Origin: Diphasiastrum complanatum
Lineage: Eukaryota > Streptophyta > Lycopodiopsida > Lycopodiales > Lycopodiaceae
Assembly (NCBI GenBank): GCA_029204225.1
Contig: CM055099.1
Coordinates: forward strand, 55,343,173 to 55,407,172
Direction of reading: 5' to 3'
DNA length: 64,000 bases
The translations under genes were made by a program, and so were the position numbers. This document shows positions 1 through 11,798 of this stretch, piece by piece (position 1 is the stretch's first letter; every line of letters starts with the position of its first letter). A model generated the notes under the pieces. It did no database searches. It worked only from the letters and a program-made list of their open reading frames with translations, and was not told the DNA's origin.

Positions 1-640
1 GTCAAAATTTGGATCAAATCTGATATATTCAGATTTGAAGCTGAGAGATTTATCATTTTTGAGAAGTATCGATTGATCAAATTTCGAAATCTAGATTGGG
101 AGGTTGTTAAACGAGCCCTTATCACACGGTTCAAACCGCGGAAGTTTATGGAAGACCCTTTCGTACTTTTAAGTAGAATTAAAATGGGAAAGAGGGAAAT
201 GGTTCGAGATTACGTTGAATGGGTGAAATGCCTCAGATCTGAGTGCGAACTTGATCTGATTAACGAAAATGTCATGATTATGTGATTTTTGTCAGGTCTA
301 CCTAAACAGATCAGACGTGAGCTGAAATGCCATAATGAGTATGCACTCTTGCAAAATTCTATGGACGATGCAATTGGGAAGAGAATGAAGATTCAGATGA
401 TGAGCCAAATATCAGTATGTTGCCTTATACAACATGGCAGACTACTACGACATCCACCACTATTGCATCAACGAATGCCAATGCTACTGCAGAAATGATG
501 CTCAATGAGTTCAAGAAAGCTGGGAAGAACCAACAAAAACAGATGGAAAAGTTGCAGTCGCAATTTGATGAGAAGATCAAAGCATTGAAAAATTTCCAGT
601 ACAAGCATACAAGGAACTTGAGAAGTTTGTAAAGTCTTTT
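1..640 (+). pseudogene. gypsy gag relic (Retrotrans_gag domain), G1 copy 1
   Basis: Reads as a capsid-type gag domain: RNLDWEVVKRALITRF, then DPFVLLSRIKMGKREMVRDY, then FLSGLPKQIRREL, in the order typical of Retrotrans_gag. An in-frame TGA at 283-285 sits just before FLSGL, and a frameshift follows near 400-420, after which a Gln/Lys-rich stretch (about 480-630) continues in another frame. The same TGA is present in the other two copies of this element in the window. The 5' end of the gene is cut by the window edge; the equivalent start is at 56619. Confidence 0.8.
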
Positions 641-649
641 ATGGTGTTC

Positions 650-1495
650 TCATTGTATAGGAATTCACATAGTGAACGAGTGTCCTCAATTGAAAAAACG
701 AATGGAAATCAGTGTTTGCCATCCATGTAATTCACCTGACCATGAGACTATTTTTTGTAACTTCAACCCTCAGATAATTCAACAACAATATGCCCAAATG
801 GGATATCGCGAACCACAGTATGGAGGAAATCCAGCAGCTAGACCGTGACAATCTGCTCTTGGATACCCAGAACGTTTAGCTTTACCTGCCCCACCAAAGC
901 ACTCTGCTCCTCCTGCCAATTTGATGGAACCAAAACCATACATAAGTGCTGAGCAATGGAACTATGGTAATGAACAAGAAGGTGGTTCTTCAAGTGGATC
1001 TTCGAAATAGTATGCTATTTATGCTGCCGCTCAACAACAAGCCTCTAGAAACTGGACCAGAGCACCACTTGGATGCTTTTCATGTGGAGAAAATCATAGA
1101 GTTGCAGAATTTTCAAATAAAGGGTTATTTGTACCATTTTGTCATGACTGTGGTTATGGGCATTGCTACAAAGAATGTCTAGCAATATCAAAAGCACCAC
1201 TAGCTACAGCTCTTGTAAATTTGATAACAATCAAGCAAAGACCAAAAGCTCAGATTAAATCAGGTGCACCCTTGATGGTGGTCACCAGAGCACAGAAGAA
1301 GAAAGAACCAGTAGTGGATCTAGTACCTGCTGATTCCATACCATTGAATGATACACCAACAACATCGGGGGTCTATCCAAGTCTTAATGCAGAAAAACGA
1401 AGATATCAGAATATGAGGCAGTGGATCAAACATCTGCAAGAAGAAGAGAAGCTTGAAGCTACTAAAGCAATAGCAGAAGTTCATTCTTCACTATA
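650..1495 (+). pseudogene. gypsy gag nucleocapsid relic with zinc knuckles, G1 copy 1
   Basis: A chain of CCHC-type motifs can be read: CSHCIGIHIVNEC, CHPCNSPDHETIFC, a third in which the last Cys is replaced (GCFSCGENHRVAEF), and CHDCGYGHCYKEC. The second has canonical CX2CX4HX4C spacing; the others have CX2CX3HX4C. A Pro/Ala/Gln-rich linker lies between motifs 2 and 3 and carries stops at about 846 and 1008. A basic and then acidic tail follows (about 1220-1490). The product would bind element RNA in the particle. Homologous to 57437-58300 (+) and 22620-23500 (-). Confidence 0.75.
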
Positions 1496-2109
1496 TGTCA
1501 GATATGGGTTTCCCATGGAGTTGTGCTTGGACATGTGATATCGAGACATGGTATTGGCACAGATTATTCTAAGATCAAGGTTATTGTGGAATTGCCACCG
1601 CCAACAACAATTCGTGGAGTTGATGTGTTTATGGGTCATGCGAACTACTATCGAATTTTTATTATTTTCTTTGCAACAAACTGACTATTGTTCCTATTTG
1701 GACAGTAGAGGAGTTAGAAGCCTTTGAAAAGTTAAAAAAAGCATTGACTTTAGCACCAATATTGCGTTCTCCTGATTGGACGATAGAATTCCATGTTCAT
1801 ACGGATGCCTCGAAATATGCCATTGGATCAGTTTTGACACAGCCATGTGATTATAAGAAGGATTATCCTATACGATTTGCAAGCATACAGCTTACAGATC
1901 CAGAGAAGAAGCATTCAACAACAGAACTTGAAGCGTTAGCCATGATTTTTTCTATTCGAAAATTTTGTCACTACCTCATGGAAATGCACTTTGCATTTTA
2001 TACGGATCATCAGCCGTTACTTTACTTGGTAAACAAGACATGCAATACTGGACGTATTGCAAGATGGTTATTGTTATTAACTGAATTTGACTTTCAAATT
2101 GTGGTTTGA
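1496..2109 (+). pseudogene. gypsy RT tail and RNase H relic, G1 copy 1
   Basis: After the internal deletion the sequence resumes late in the RT region (MRYGFPMELC in a disturbed frame, then the connection region) and passes into an RNase H domain at 1744-2109. Visible RNase H features are FHVHTDASKYAIGSVLTQ, with the first catalytic Asp intact, KKHSTTELEALAMIFSIRKF with the Glu, and FYTDHQPLLYLVNK with the next Asp. An in-frame TGA ends it at 2107-2109, just before KGKQHYLADHVSRIE. This stop is common to all three copies. Confidence 0.85.
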
Positions 2110-2700
2110 AAGGGAAAGCAACATTATCTAGCCGATCACGTTTCGCGAATCGAATCCGCACCAATTAATACTGAAGTGGATGATGAAATTGCCAGATGCT
2201 GCATTGTTCTATGTTGAAGCAGGACCTGAGTGGGCAGCGGATATTGTTGAGTACCTGATGCTAGGACAACCGAATGACTCCTTGACAAAAGTACAGAAGA
2301 GACAATTGATTAATAAGGCTCAACCTTATCAATTAATTGCAGGACAATTGTATCATCGTGGATTAGACAATATTTTATGAAAATGTGTTTTACCGCACAA
2401 ACTACCAAATTTAATCATGTTTTCACATTATGGCATGGCTGGAGGACACTCTTCTACAGATATTACTGTTCGCAAACTTTTGCAATCAGGGTGCTGGTGG
2501 CCTACCCTTCATAAGGATACATCAAATTTTATTTAGACATGTGATGTTTGCCAGCGAGCACGACGGCCTACTCGACAGAATTATGAACTCTTGCATATGG
2601 TTTTATTGCAAGCACCGTTTGAAAAATGGGGACTGGATTATGTTGGTCCTAAACTCTGACAGGTTACATGCGATGCCTAAATGGTGCCTTCACAAGGGAC
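2110..2700 (+). pseudogene. gypsy integrase N-terminal (H2C2) relic, G1 copy 1
   Basis: Starts with KGKQHYLADHVSRIE, the usual link from RNase H to integrase. It continues through QPYQLIAGQLYHRGLDN into a zinc-binding domain: FSHYGMAGGHSSTDITVRKL, then GCWWPTLHKDT and TCDVCQRARRPTRQNYE, giving His-His-Cys-Cys. APFEKWGLDYVGP marks the start of the catalytic core. The core DDE region cannot be read beyond this. Several frame changes occur (about 2200, 2380 and 2460). Confidence 0.8.
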
Positions 2701-2964
2701 AACAAGCTAAGTGGACTAAACTCTCATGATTGGCATAAATTTTACAGGTTGGCGTGGCATGTTTTTTGACTTTTTCCCACCTCAATGTTAACATTGTCGA
2801 TTACATTTGATAGCATGTCTTGTGATTTCATGATGATCTCATTGTGCATATATATATCACGATAATCATGACCAAATTGTTTTTTGTGCATGCAGTTTGT
2901 GCTTCCCTTGGTTTTGAGAATGTTCTTGACAGAGGAGTTAAGGAGTGCTATCTACAAAATTAGT

Positions 2965-5900
2965 TGTCTCTATTTGATAGTTGATTATTGAGAGGTTATA
3001 TTTCTATCATTCCGGATAAGATATTCTATGTGTCTGAGAGAAAAGTCATGTTTGTAATAGTACTGGATACTCATTACTGACTTTTTCGACTCTTTGATAT
3101 CTTATACATTGTCTCCTGAGAACTTTTAAATCGAAATTATGAAATCTTTTTTTTAAAAGGGGGGAAGAAAAGATAGGAATAAGTCTTTCCAAAAATCAGC
3201 CAGCTGCATTGATTTTGGAAAAAAAATCTTGTATGTGTGCAGTGGTAGAACTATCCAGATTGAAATAGACAAACTCTCTATGTGATTATTTTGAGCAATC
3301 TGGAACTACATGAGTTTTGGGGTTATTGAGCTGTGAGATATTCATTAATATGGGAAGTAGTGGTAAAGATTAAATTAAGATTCGCTGATTGTTACCAAAT
3401 ACCATTTTGATAAAGTTTTAATCTTAACACTATGTCCAAAGATGTCTGTATGACTTAGCCTAATCTTGGTTTGTACACTAAGATCTTTTGTAGGCTGATT
3501 TGTAGAAGGAATTTTGTTAATAAGAGTTAGATGGTTGGAAAACTTGTGATGTGGAGTTATTCACTTCAAAGATTTCCCAGATATGTTATTTACTCATGAG
3601 AAATAGAGTTCTTTGGTAGATGAGTTGCAAGATTCTCAGTGAATCATGTGAGTAACATATGAAGATTGTGGATATCTGTCATTTTATAGCCTTTGTTTTT
3701 GTATAGGAACATAGTTGGATAAGTTGCTTATGTACATCTTAATCTTGTGGATCTACTATGTGTTTCCTATGTATTGAGTTTATATCATATACTTAAACTA
3801 GTCAGAGTGCATAGACATATGAACAAGTAATGTGTGGAACAGTTACTTGCAGGTTAATGTCTCTTTCTGCAGAAAGGATAATTCATTAACTTATTTATGG
3901 TTTGGAAGAAGATCTAAATGTGGTGTTATACATGTATAATTGACATTTGCACCTAGAGATTTAAGATTTATGAATCATTTACAATTGACTTGAGTAATTG
4001 GATTACTCATGATTAGAAGTTAATAGGATAAATAAGCAGTGTGAAGAGAATTCACCGGGAAAGTGTTTATTTTGATCTATAATGCTTATAAGTCACATGA
4101 TTAGTGAGTCATTTGGATTCATCTATGAGAACCGTGCATAGAATATAGAAGATTCTTGATGTAGAATACTTCTTGAAGGAGAAATATTCTAAGTTATTGA
4201 CTATATCCTAGTGAGCTCATATACATATATTGGATGACAGAGTCTAACTAATGTCAAGGATAACCACTGAATTCAGTTGGAATCCAGCAGAACTTTATAA
4301 TCTCTAGATGTGGTTCTACGTGATTGTATAAAGTTTATATTTGTGAAAGACAAATGTTATATTGGCCTTTAATCACTAGGTTGATTGTAGAATTTGGAAC
4401 TCATAATCTGGTTAAGAATTAAGATAGAAGAATATTCTTTTTATCTAGTAATTTTCCTTGTGGAAAAAATTTCAGAACGTTATAATTCCTTCCAATATAG
4501 AACTCTGTTTCGAATGACTGTTATACTTATATGAAATTGTACTTCCATATAAGATTTTTGAATATGGCTCGGAACTTAGGTTTCCTGAATCCTAACGTTA
4601 GTCTCTATTTGAAAGTTGATTATTGAGAGGTAATATTTCTAACATTATGGATAAGATATTCTACGATTATGAGAAAAAAGTCCTGTTTGTAATAGTATTG
4701 GATACTCATTACTGACTTTTTCAAATCTTTGATATCTTATACGTTGTCTCCTAGGAACTCTTAAATCGAAATTATGAAAAAAAAAACTAAAAGGGGGGAA
4801 GAAAAAATAGGAATAAGTCTTTCGAGGAATCAGCCAGTTGCATTGATTTTGAAAAATAAATCTTGTATGTGTGCAATGGTAGAACTATCCAGTTTGAAAT
4901 AGACAAACTCTCTATGTGATTTTTTTGAGTAGTCTAGAACTAGATGAGTTTTTGGGTTTTTTGTTTGTGAGATATTCACTAATATGGGAAGCAGTGGTAA
5001 AGATTAAATTAAGATTCGCTGATTGTTAGCAAATACCATTTTGATATGGATTGGATCAGTGGAATAAAGTTTTAATCTTAACACTATGTCCAAAGATGTC
5101 TGTATGAGTTAGCCTAATCTTGGTTTGTACGCTAAGATTTAATGTAGGCTGATTTGTAAAAGGAATTTTGTTAATAAGAGTTAGATGGCTGGAAAACTTG
5201 TGATGTGGAGCTATTCACTTCAAAGATTTCCCAAATATGTTATTTACTCATGAGAAATAGAGCTCTTTGGTAGCTGAGTTGCAAGATTCTCAGTGAATTA
5301 TGTGAGTAACATATGCAGATTGTGGATATCTGTCAATTTATATCCTATGTTTGTATAGGAACATAGTTGGATAAGTTGCTTATGTACATCTTAATCTTGT
5401 GGATCTACTATGTGTTTCCTATGCACTGAGTTTATATCGTATACTTAAACTAGTCAGAGTGCATAGACATATGAACAAGTAATGTGTGGAACAGTTACTT
5501 GCAGGTTAATGTCTCTTTACGTGGAAAGGATAATTCACTAACTTATTTATGGTTTGTACATGTATAATTGAGATCTGCACCTAGACATTTAAGATTTTTG
5601 AATCATTTACAATTGACTTGAGTAACTGGATTACTCCTGATTAGAAGTTAATTGGATAAATAAGCAGTGTGAAGAGAATTCACCGAAAAACTGTTTATTT
5701 TGATCTATATTGCTTATAAGTCACATGATTAGTGAGTCATTTGGATTCATTTATGAGAACTGTGCATAGAATATAGAAGATCCTTGATATAGAATACTTC
5801 TGGAAGGAGAAATATTCTATGTTATTGACTATATCCCAATGATCTCATATACATATATTGGATGACAGAGTCTAACTAATGTCAAGGATAACCACTGAAT

Positions 5901-6115
5901 TCAGTTGGAATTCAGCATAACTTTATAATCTCTAGATGTGGTTCTAGGTGATTGTATAAAGTTTATATTTGTTAAAGACAAATGTTATATTGGTCTTTAA
6001 TCACTAGGTTGATTGTAGAATTTGGAATTCATAATCTGGTTAAGAATCGAGATAGAAAAATATTCTTGGAATCCAGTAATTTTCCTTGTGAAATTTTTTT
6101 TCGGAATGTTTCTTA
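2965..6115 (+). repeat. direct tandem duplication inside the gypsy tail (units a and b)
   Basis: Sequence from about 2965 to 4600 (unit a) recurs at about 4606 to 6115 (unit b), beginning with the same run around GATAGTTGATTATTGAGAGG. Unit b lacks about 28 bp present in unit a near 3900-3930 and has a short extra segment near 5043-5062. A single copy of the same region is at 62090-63600. No coherent reading frame was found. It probably corresponds to decayed integrase core and downstream sequence, but that is inferred only from its position between integrase domains. Confidence 0.85.
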
Positions 6116-7060
6116 TATTTCCCGAGTGGTATGTTGTTGTGCATATACTCCAGTATCTCTAAATGATTAAGTATGGCTTTAGAATCCAATAGATTATGAT
6201 TGACGAATCATAAGATTCTAAATGTTTATGATTGATGGATCATAAATTGATACTTAAAGGTCATTAGATGATTATATGAAAATATGATGATGAGTAATTC
6301 TTGATCAATTGGTGGAGTTAAAATTTAGATTTGTATTTGAACTCTAAATTTGTATACAAACTTGAGATTGTTTGGATCTCACGGGCATTTTCATTAAGTA
6401 ATTGTTACTTATGAGGAATTTGCTTACCTTTACAGATTGAATGGTTTACAGTTAAGTCTATCAAAATTGAATGGTTGCTATTTTATGGTATATGATGCTA
6501 GGGATAGAGCACTTATCTCAGGAGAGTATATGGGGTACTCAGGACTGAGTTGAAGTCATTTTTATCTTGATGGATCTCCTAAGAGATTTTGGTGGGATGA
6601 GTTTGTACCAAGAAGCATTTATGACAGGTCTACAAGTAAATTGTGGATAGTCTTGGACTATAATTGTTTTGGATCCTTAATTTTTGAACATTGATTTCCA
6701 ATATAAGGTGGAGACTCACCCAGTGATTCATGTAAATTGAAGTACATGAAGGTGATGTTATTAGATTGGAGAGAATCAAACCCAACAGGGAAATTTATCT
6801 TTTAGTGTATTTCTAAAAGGTCGATATAGTATTTCAGTGTAACGACAGATAATTTTGAGAATTATCCCATCTGTAAATACTTATTTGATATTGAAGTCAG
6901 ACTAAAGATTGATTTTCACGGTAATAATCAAAGTTAAATGATTGATTTGTTAGCTTTTGAACTTAATCTTAAGGTTGGTCGACTGCTCATCCAGTGTATC
7001 ATGTAAATTTAGTTTATATGATGATGACAGTTTGATGTATTGAAGATTTTGCCCATTTGG
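6116..7060 (+). other. degraded gypsy sequence without a readable gene
   Basis: Continues the element downstream of the tandem duplication; the matching sequence is at 63600-64000. Short amino-acid runs without a continuous frame appear (for example around 6500-6800), and no domain could be assigned. Confidence 0.6.
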
Positions 7061-7079
7061 AAGATTTATCGCTCAATGT

Positions 7080-7255
7080 ACCTTGGGACCCTGAATGAGT
7101 ACTCAGGATCAGAGATAAACAATTGAGAAATTTTTCTATCTTTGTGTGCTTGCTTAGGTTGGTTGGTCAAATTCAGGATAATGATTCATGGGAAGAGTTA
7201 AAAGCATACAAATTGGATTTTCCCTAGTTACTCGTTCTGAGGGCAAAATTGGTTT
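7080..7255 (+). pseudogene. gypsy integrase C-terminal tail, chromodomain-like, G2 tail
   Basis: In one frame, interrupted by a few stops, the sequence reads VPWDPE(stop)VLRIRDKQLRN, then LLRLVGQIQDNDSWEELKAYKLDFP. This follows the pattern of plant gypsy integrase tails: Pro-Glu, then VL.xRxxxLRN, then an LVxWxGxxxxxxxWE-type block and a closing FP. It lies directly before a purine-rich stretch (GGGAAAGAA) and an LTR, which is where this tail belongs. Confidence 0.6.
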
Positions 7256-7267
7256 AACGGGAAAGAA

Positions 7268-7756
7268 TGTTACGTCCATGTCCTGAACAAGGGAATTAGA
7301 ATAATTCCTGATGTGGATAGCTGGTCACTCCAGGTGTATATGGTTATTAGTTATGCGTCGTCATTCCAAGCTTGGCCTGTAAAGTAATTAATAATCATAT
7401 GAGGGCCCAGACCTATAATTGGACATAGGAGCACATGCATAGTGAATGACTGTTTTAATGCAAGAATAGCAGGTCAATAGCTCAATATAGGTTGCATGGG
7501 AATCCTAGGGGAAGTATTCTCTCTCTCACGAGGAGAATATGTCCATTGGAAACTCGCCCATCCCCCTATTGGAAATTCAGTTTCTTGAGCCAGTTTGTCC
7601 TCCTCTCTCTTAGGTTCTTCACTATGGCTTGGGGGCTAGGTCCAGGAGGAAACTCCAGAAGGGATCTAGGTCTGGTTGGGTCATTTTGCTCCACATGTGT
7701 CCTTTTGGATGTTTTGCAATAGGATCTAGCTAGATCTTCACTTGGTGATCCTTACA
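7268..7756 (+). repeat. LTR of the G2 gypsy tail
   Basis: Begins TGTTACGTCC directly after the purine stretch AACGGGAAAGAA and ends GGTGATCCTTACA, giving TG...CA ends over 489 bp. The end recurs in reverse at 33429 and 55271, and at 55271 it is next to a primer-binding site, so it is a true LTR edge. The base pairs after it, CTTTC at 7757, match the GAAAG before 33429 in the inverted copy, so the insertion site in the copia leader is shared. Confidence 0.7.
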
Positions 7757-7831
7757 CTTTCATACTAAAAAAAAACGTACTTGGACTTTCTTCATTCTTT
7801 TGCAAACAAGAAAAGATTTGCATTCTTAGAG

Positions 7832-8122
7832 TCAACACTCTAGAAGTAGACTTGGATTCATAAAGCTCAACGAATCCCATGCATCCTTAGATGAAATACA
7901 CTTACCAGCTTCCTTGAGAAGTTCATTGGAAATATTCATCTTGATAATGTGTGGAGCCCTTGTGGCTCTCTTATCATACCTCATTTGATCTTGTTGTGTT
8001 GATGGCATCTCCTCCAAACCTACAACAATATGCAAAACATCATTCATCTCAAGAAGTGATTCCATCCTCACTTTCCAGAATGAATAGTTACTTGAGGTAA
8101 GCCTATCATTGGCTTCCAACAT
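7832..8122 (-). pseudogene. copia gag N-terminal fragment
   Basis: About 96 residues read without a stop: MLEANDRLTSSNYSFWKVRM, then ESLLEMNDVLHIVVG, RATRAPHIIKMNISNELLKE and KDAWDSL. The L-x-x-x-NYxxWKxxM start and the later DAWDSL are typical of copia-type gag (UBN2/DUF4219-like). The fragment stops where the gypsy LTR is inserted. A sister copy at 33058-33352 (+) has one in-frame stop. Confidence 0.75.
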
Positions 8123-8716
8123 GAATTCATTTATTGTTGCTATGTAGCAATGACCTGGTCTTATTTCTCAACCTGTTTCAATGCACAAAGCACTCCTTTG
8201 AGCAACAACAAATGTTTTCAAAAGAAATCACAAAGATTTGAAACTATCTCAAACATTCTCTTCTAGCACTTATACCAAGCAAATCAACACATAGAAACAT
8301 GAAGTCTATCCTCAATCTAATGACTTTTTCCACTTCCTAAGATTGAAACACACTAAAATGAAGTAAAACAATCTCACTATCTAGAGATCCAATCAAAATT
8401 AGGGTTTTGACAAAAACACAAAAAAATGATTATTCCAAATCTGTATGCAAATGCTGAAAATTTGATATGCAATCTATTAGCCACCACTTAGGCTGATCCA
8501 ATGATCCAAAAATCGGCCAAATCCAGTATGTGAATTCAGAAATCGGAACTGATCAAGATTATGAACCTATATAGGGTTTTGATCTACAAAAGATCCAATC
8601 TACAAAAGCAAAAAACTCAATTTTGGTGTAGAATTCTCTCTAGCATGCTCTAGCCTTGATATCTTCACCAAATCATTGATAGATATGATTTCCTCCATAA
8701 TAACCTAAAACACAAG

Positions 8717-8728
8717 CTCTAATACCAT
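8717..8728 (-). promoter_or_regulatory. primer-binding site of copia element C (left)
   Basis: On the - strand TGGTATTAGAGC follows the LTR end. It is one base from TGGTATCAGAGC, the initiator-Met tRNA complement used by many plant LTR elements and present unchanged at 32500-32511. Confidence 0.75.
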
Positions 8729-9272
8729 GTGAAGGATTTCAGATCAATGATGATCCAATCCACAAAAGGATCTTGGATTACAAAAGAAGCTACTCTACCA
8801 ATCTCACCAATGTAGAAAATCAGCATCTACAAAGAAAATGAGATGCAAACCCTAATAGAACTTGATCAAATATGAATCAAAAGGTAAACTACTATTGTCG
8901 TCCATACAAAACCAGCAAGGTACTGTATTTCACACGTGTGGATCCAAAAAAAATATACATTATTTTACACATAGAATTGCATGCGATCACAAGTATAGTG
9001 CACCAATGAATAGTAGAACCCAAGAGAACCATGTATAAGCATGAATTGAGATAGAGAAGAGAGAAGATATGTCTCTCCACGAGTTGCATCCTTTTATAAC
9101 AAGTCCAGATCCTATTTGGCCACTTGGCTTTCCCACCAAAATGTAAATCCTACTATCTTTGGGTTTAGATTCAAAGTACCCAAGATTCAAATTTGAATCT
9201 ACTTAAACTCGACTTCTAACTTTCCCACACTTCCAAAAAGTGTTTATGACTAAACTAGTTGAATATTTCACA
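8729..9272 (-). repeat. 5' LTR of copia element C (left copy)
   Basis: On the - strand it starts TGTGAAATATTC and ends TCCTTCACA, so the terminal repeats TGTGAA/TTCACA match exactly. At 544 bp it is about 100 bp shorter than the right-hand LTR (31859-32499), missing a block near its start. The flank TTGAT at 9273 is the reverse complement of ATCAA before 31859, so both mark the same original insertion. Confidence 0.85.
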
Positions 9273-9990
9273 TTGATTATGTCAATAAAAATAAATCAAA
9301 GCATTATTCTAGATTTATTAGTAATAAATTTAGATCGCATAAATACAAATGTATTTGGATAACTCATTTATTTTTGCTTCCAAAGTTGATAGTTTGTGCT
9401 AAACTACATGCTATTGGATATAGATATTTGCAACGTATAGGTATTTTTTGGGTTTTCTCTACATGGTTTTTGTTATTTGTTGTTCTATGCAAATTCCTTA
9501 GTCGTAATGCCAAGTGCTCAGGTTTCCTTTGTATTTTGGAGGCACCTGCCCTCACACAATGTTCATGTGGATTTTACAATCATAATTTCAGGTGATCATT
9601 CTTCTCATAATCAGCCAATCAAATGTTGACACATTGAAATGTGCATGTGCACGTATGTGCTACTCTGTCATTGGCTGTCCACATGCACATTCCACCAAAC
9701 AACAAAAATGTAAAAACCTTTGCATTATAAATGCGCAAAAAATAAAATAAAATTGAAGTTCACACGTGCGGCTGTACGATCGAGAAAAAGAAAAACAACG
9801 TCCACCTTCACACATTGACAGTACGTAGGGGAAGGCCCTCTTCCTGTCTGCCATTCTGCCCTGCTTGGGCACAAGCCCTCAGTCATTGGGCCCTCCAAGG
9901 CAGAATGACCTCCCCCACTATGCTTTAAAGTGATTTTTATATATCTTATCATAATACTGATTGTGGGTAGCATCAGTCACTACGTACTAT
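9273..9990. other. segment X, non-coding part beside the copia LTR
   Basis: Matches 31020-31858 in inverted orientation. No frame is conserved between the two copies, so the short ORFs here look accidental. A GC-richer block around 9820-9915 (GGAAGGCCCTCTTCC and nearby) is conserved in both copies; I could not assign it. The right copy has about 80 extra bases that form nested inverted repeats (31361-31480). Confidence 0.6.
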
Positions 9991-11145
9991 CAATCTCGAC
10001 AAAGGAGCACAACTAAACAGACTCACAAGGGAACAATTGTCTTGATCAAAATTGAGAGACGAGAACAAGTGTAAATAATCACACCACAACTAATTGGTAG
10101 AGGAGCGCTACTATCCAAATTGAGAGACGAGAACAAGTGTAAACAATCACACCACAACTAATTTGTAGAGGAGCGCTACTAAACAGACTCACAAAGGAAC
10201 GATTGTCTCCATCCATATTGAGAGACGATAACAAGTGTAAACAATCAAACCACTAGTTTGTAGAGGAGCGCTACTAAACAGACTCAAAAAGGAACAATTC
10301 TCTCGATCCAAATTGAGAGACGAGAACAATGGTAAACAATCACACCACAACTAGTTTGTAGAGGAGCACTACTAAACAGACTCACAAAAGAACGATTGTC
10401 TCGATCAAAATTGAGAGACGAGAACAAGTGTAAACAATCACACCACAACTAATTTGTAGAGGAGCGCTACTAAATAGACTCACAAAGGAACGATTGTCTC
10501 GATCCAAATTGAGAGACGAGAACAAGTGTAAATAATCACACCACAACTAGTTTGTAGAGGAGCGCTACTAAATAGACTCACAAATTGAGAGACAAGAACA
10601 AGTGTAAACAATCACACCACGACTAGTTTGTAGAGGAGCGCTAGTAAGCAGACTCACAAAGGAACGATTGTCTCCATCCAAATTGAGAGACGAGAACAAG
10701 TGTAAATAATCACACCACAACTAGTTTGTAGAGGAGCGCTACTAAACAGACTCAGAAATTGAGAGACGAGAAGAAGTGTAAACAATCACACCACAACTAG
10801 TTTGTAGAGGAGCGCTACTAAACAGACTCACAAAGGAACGATTGTCTCGATCAAAATTGAGAGACGAGAACAAGTGTAAACAATCACATCACAACTAGTT
10901 TGTAGAGGAGCCCTACTAAACAGACTCACAAAGGAACAATTGTCTCGATCAAAATTGAGAGACGAGAAGAAGTGTAAACAATCACACCACAACTAGTTGG
11001 TAGAGGAGCGCTACTAAACAGACTCACAAAGGAACGATTGTCTCAATCAAAATTGAGAGACGAGAACAAGTGTAAACAATCACACCACAACTAGTTTGTA
11101 GAGGAGTGCTACTAAACAGACTCACAAAGGAACGATTGACACAAG
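9990..11145. repeat. 98-bp tandem repeat array next to SPH copy 1
   Basis: About 12 units, each recognised by GAGGAGCGCTACTAAACAGA and a later TTGAGAGACGAGAAC. Units begin near 10097, 10165, 10262, 10359, 10456, 10555, 10633, 10730, 10812, 10903, 11001 and 11099. Most are 97-99 bp and four are 68-91 bp through internal deletion. Each unit holds a small dyad, TTGTCTCGATC near GAGAGACGAGAAC. The inverted copy at 30390-31060 has only 4 to 5 units. It lies beyond the 3' end of SPH copy 1. Confidence 0.9.
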
Positions 11146-11798
11146 ATATTCTTGTGCTAGTTTATGCAGGAGCAGCTGGTATTAAACATTGAATTCTGGC
11201 AGAAAATAATTGCAGTTGGCGTGGCTATCTAAGCGAAGGATAGTTAGTCAGGAGACATAATACCGATATCACAATGTTCATTTAATTCTTGATGCTTTTC
11301 ATCGCCTACACTACAGGTGCAGTGTTCTTAAATCTTAATATAAGATCTGCACGCATGCAAAATCTACAGAAAAATCCATTGATATAGGGCAACTGATAGG
11401 AGAGAACGTGGTTATGGAATGTAGACAGTTGTCACTTACCAGCTTGCGTAGGTTGAGTTTAAACTTTGAACACGTTATAATGAGTGATGCTTCAACTGAC
11501 GAAGGCTTTTCAATACGTTACGAAGCATTCCACCTTTGCAATACTGGGCTATAAAATCGAGAGAACAGAAATTTTAAGAGAAATGTTTCGGCTAACAAGC
11601 TTCCTTCAGAAATCTAATTCATAAAAGCTGTCTCATTAAGGCTTATGACTATTCAGTCTATTGTGATGTATCATTTTTCCTATATGCCGCTTAAGCAGGA
11701 TCAGAATGTAGCGTATATTTGCTTGATCACGCTACATCGTCCTTGAACAGTGAAAACTCTTCTAACTGGAGAAAGACAAGAAAATGAAAATGCTTCCA
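11146..11798 (-). other. 3' flank of SPH copy 1
   Basis: About 650 bp between the SPH stop and the tandem array, conserved in inverted form at 29731-30390. No second ORF is conserved. It presumably contains the 3' UTR; no polyadenylation signal could be picked out with confidence. Confidence 0.5.

Larger units (their letters stand above)
1..7756 (+). mobile_element. Ty3/gypsy relic, copy 1 (G1 head, G2 tail, 3' LTR)
   Basis: A degraded gypsy element entering from the left edge. In order it shows gag (1-640), zinc knuckles (660-1190), the end of the RT region with RNase H (1500-2110), the integrase zinc-binding domain (2110-2660), about 4.3 kb of degraded sequence with an internal tandem duplication, an integrase C-terminal tail (7080-7255), a purine stretch and an LTR (7268-7756). 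Compared with the copy at 56619-61850 it lacks about 2.3 kb, from the end of gag to late RT; the join is near 1491-1496. Stops and frameshifts throughout mean it cannot encode a polyprotein. It lies inside the copia gag leader region, so it is nested. Confidence 0.85.
7757..9272 (-). mobile_element. Ty1/copia element C, 5' half (left copy)
   Basis: Read on the - strand: 5' LTR (9272-8729), primer-binding site (8728-8717), a leader of about 590 bp and the first part of gag (8128-7832). It is then interrupted at 7756 by the G2 gypsy LTR. It is the inverted counterpart of 31859-33428. The matching 3' half (RT tail, PPT and 3' LTR) is at 17018-18957, not next to it; this is explained by rearrangement. 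Confidence 0.8.

Noticed and set aside
9374-9595. Overlapping ORFs on both strands at 9364-9595, with one counterpart at 31579-31773
   Set aside because: Seen in both copies of segment X, but both strands are open and differences do not respect codons. Non-coding conserved DNA explains it.
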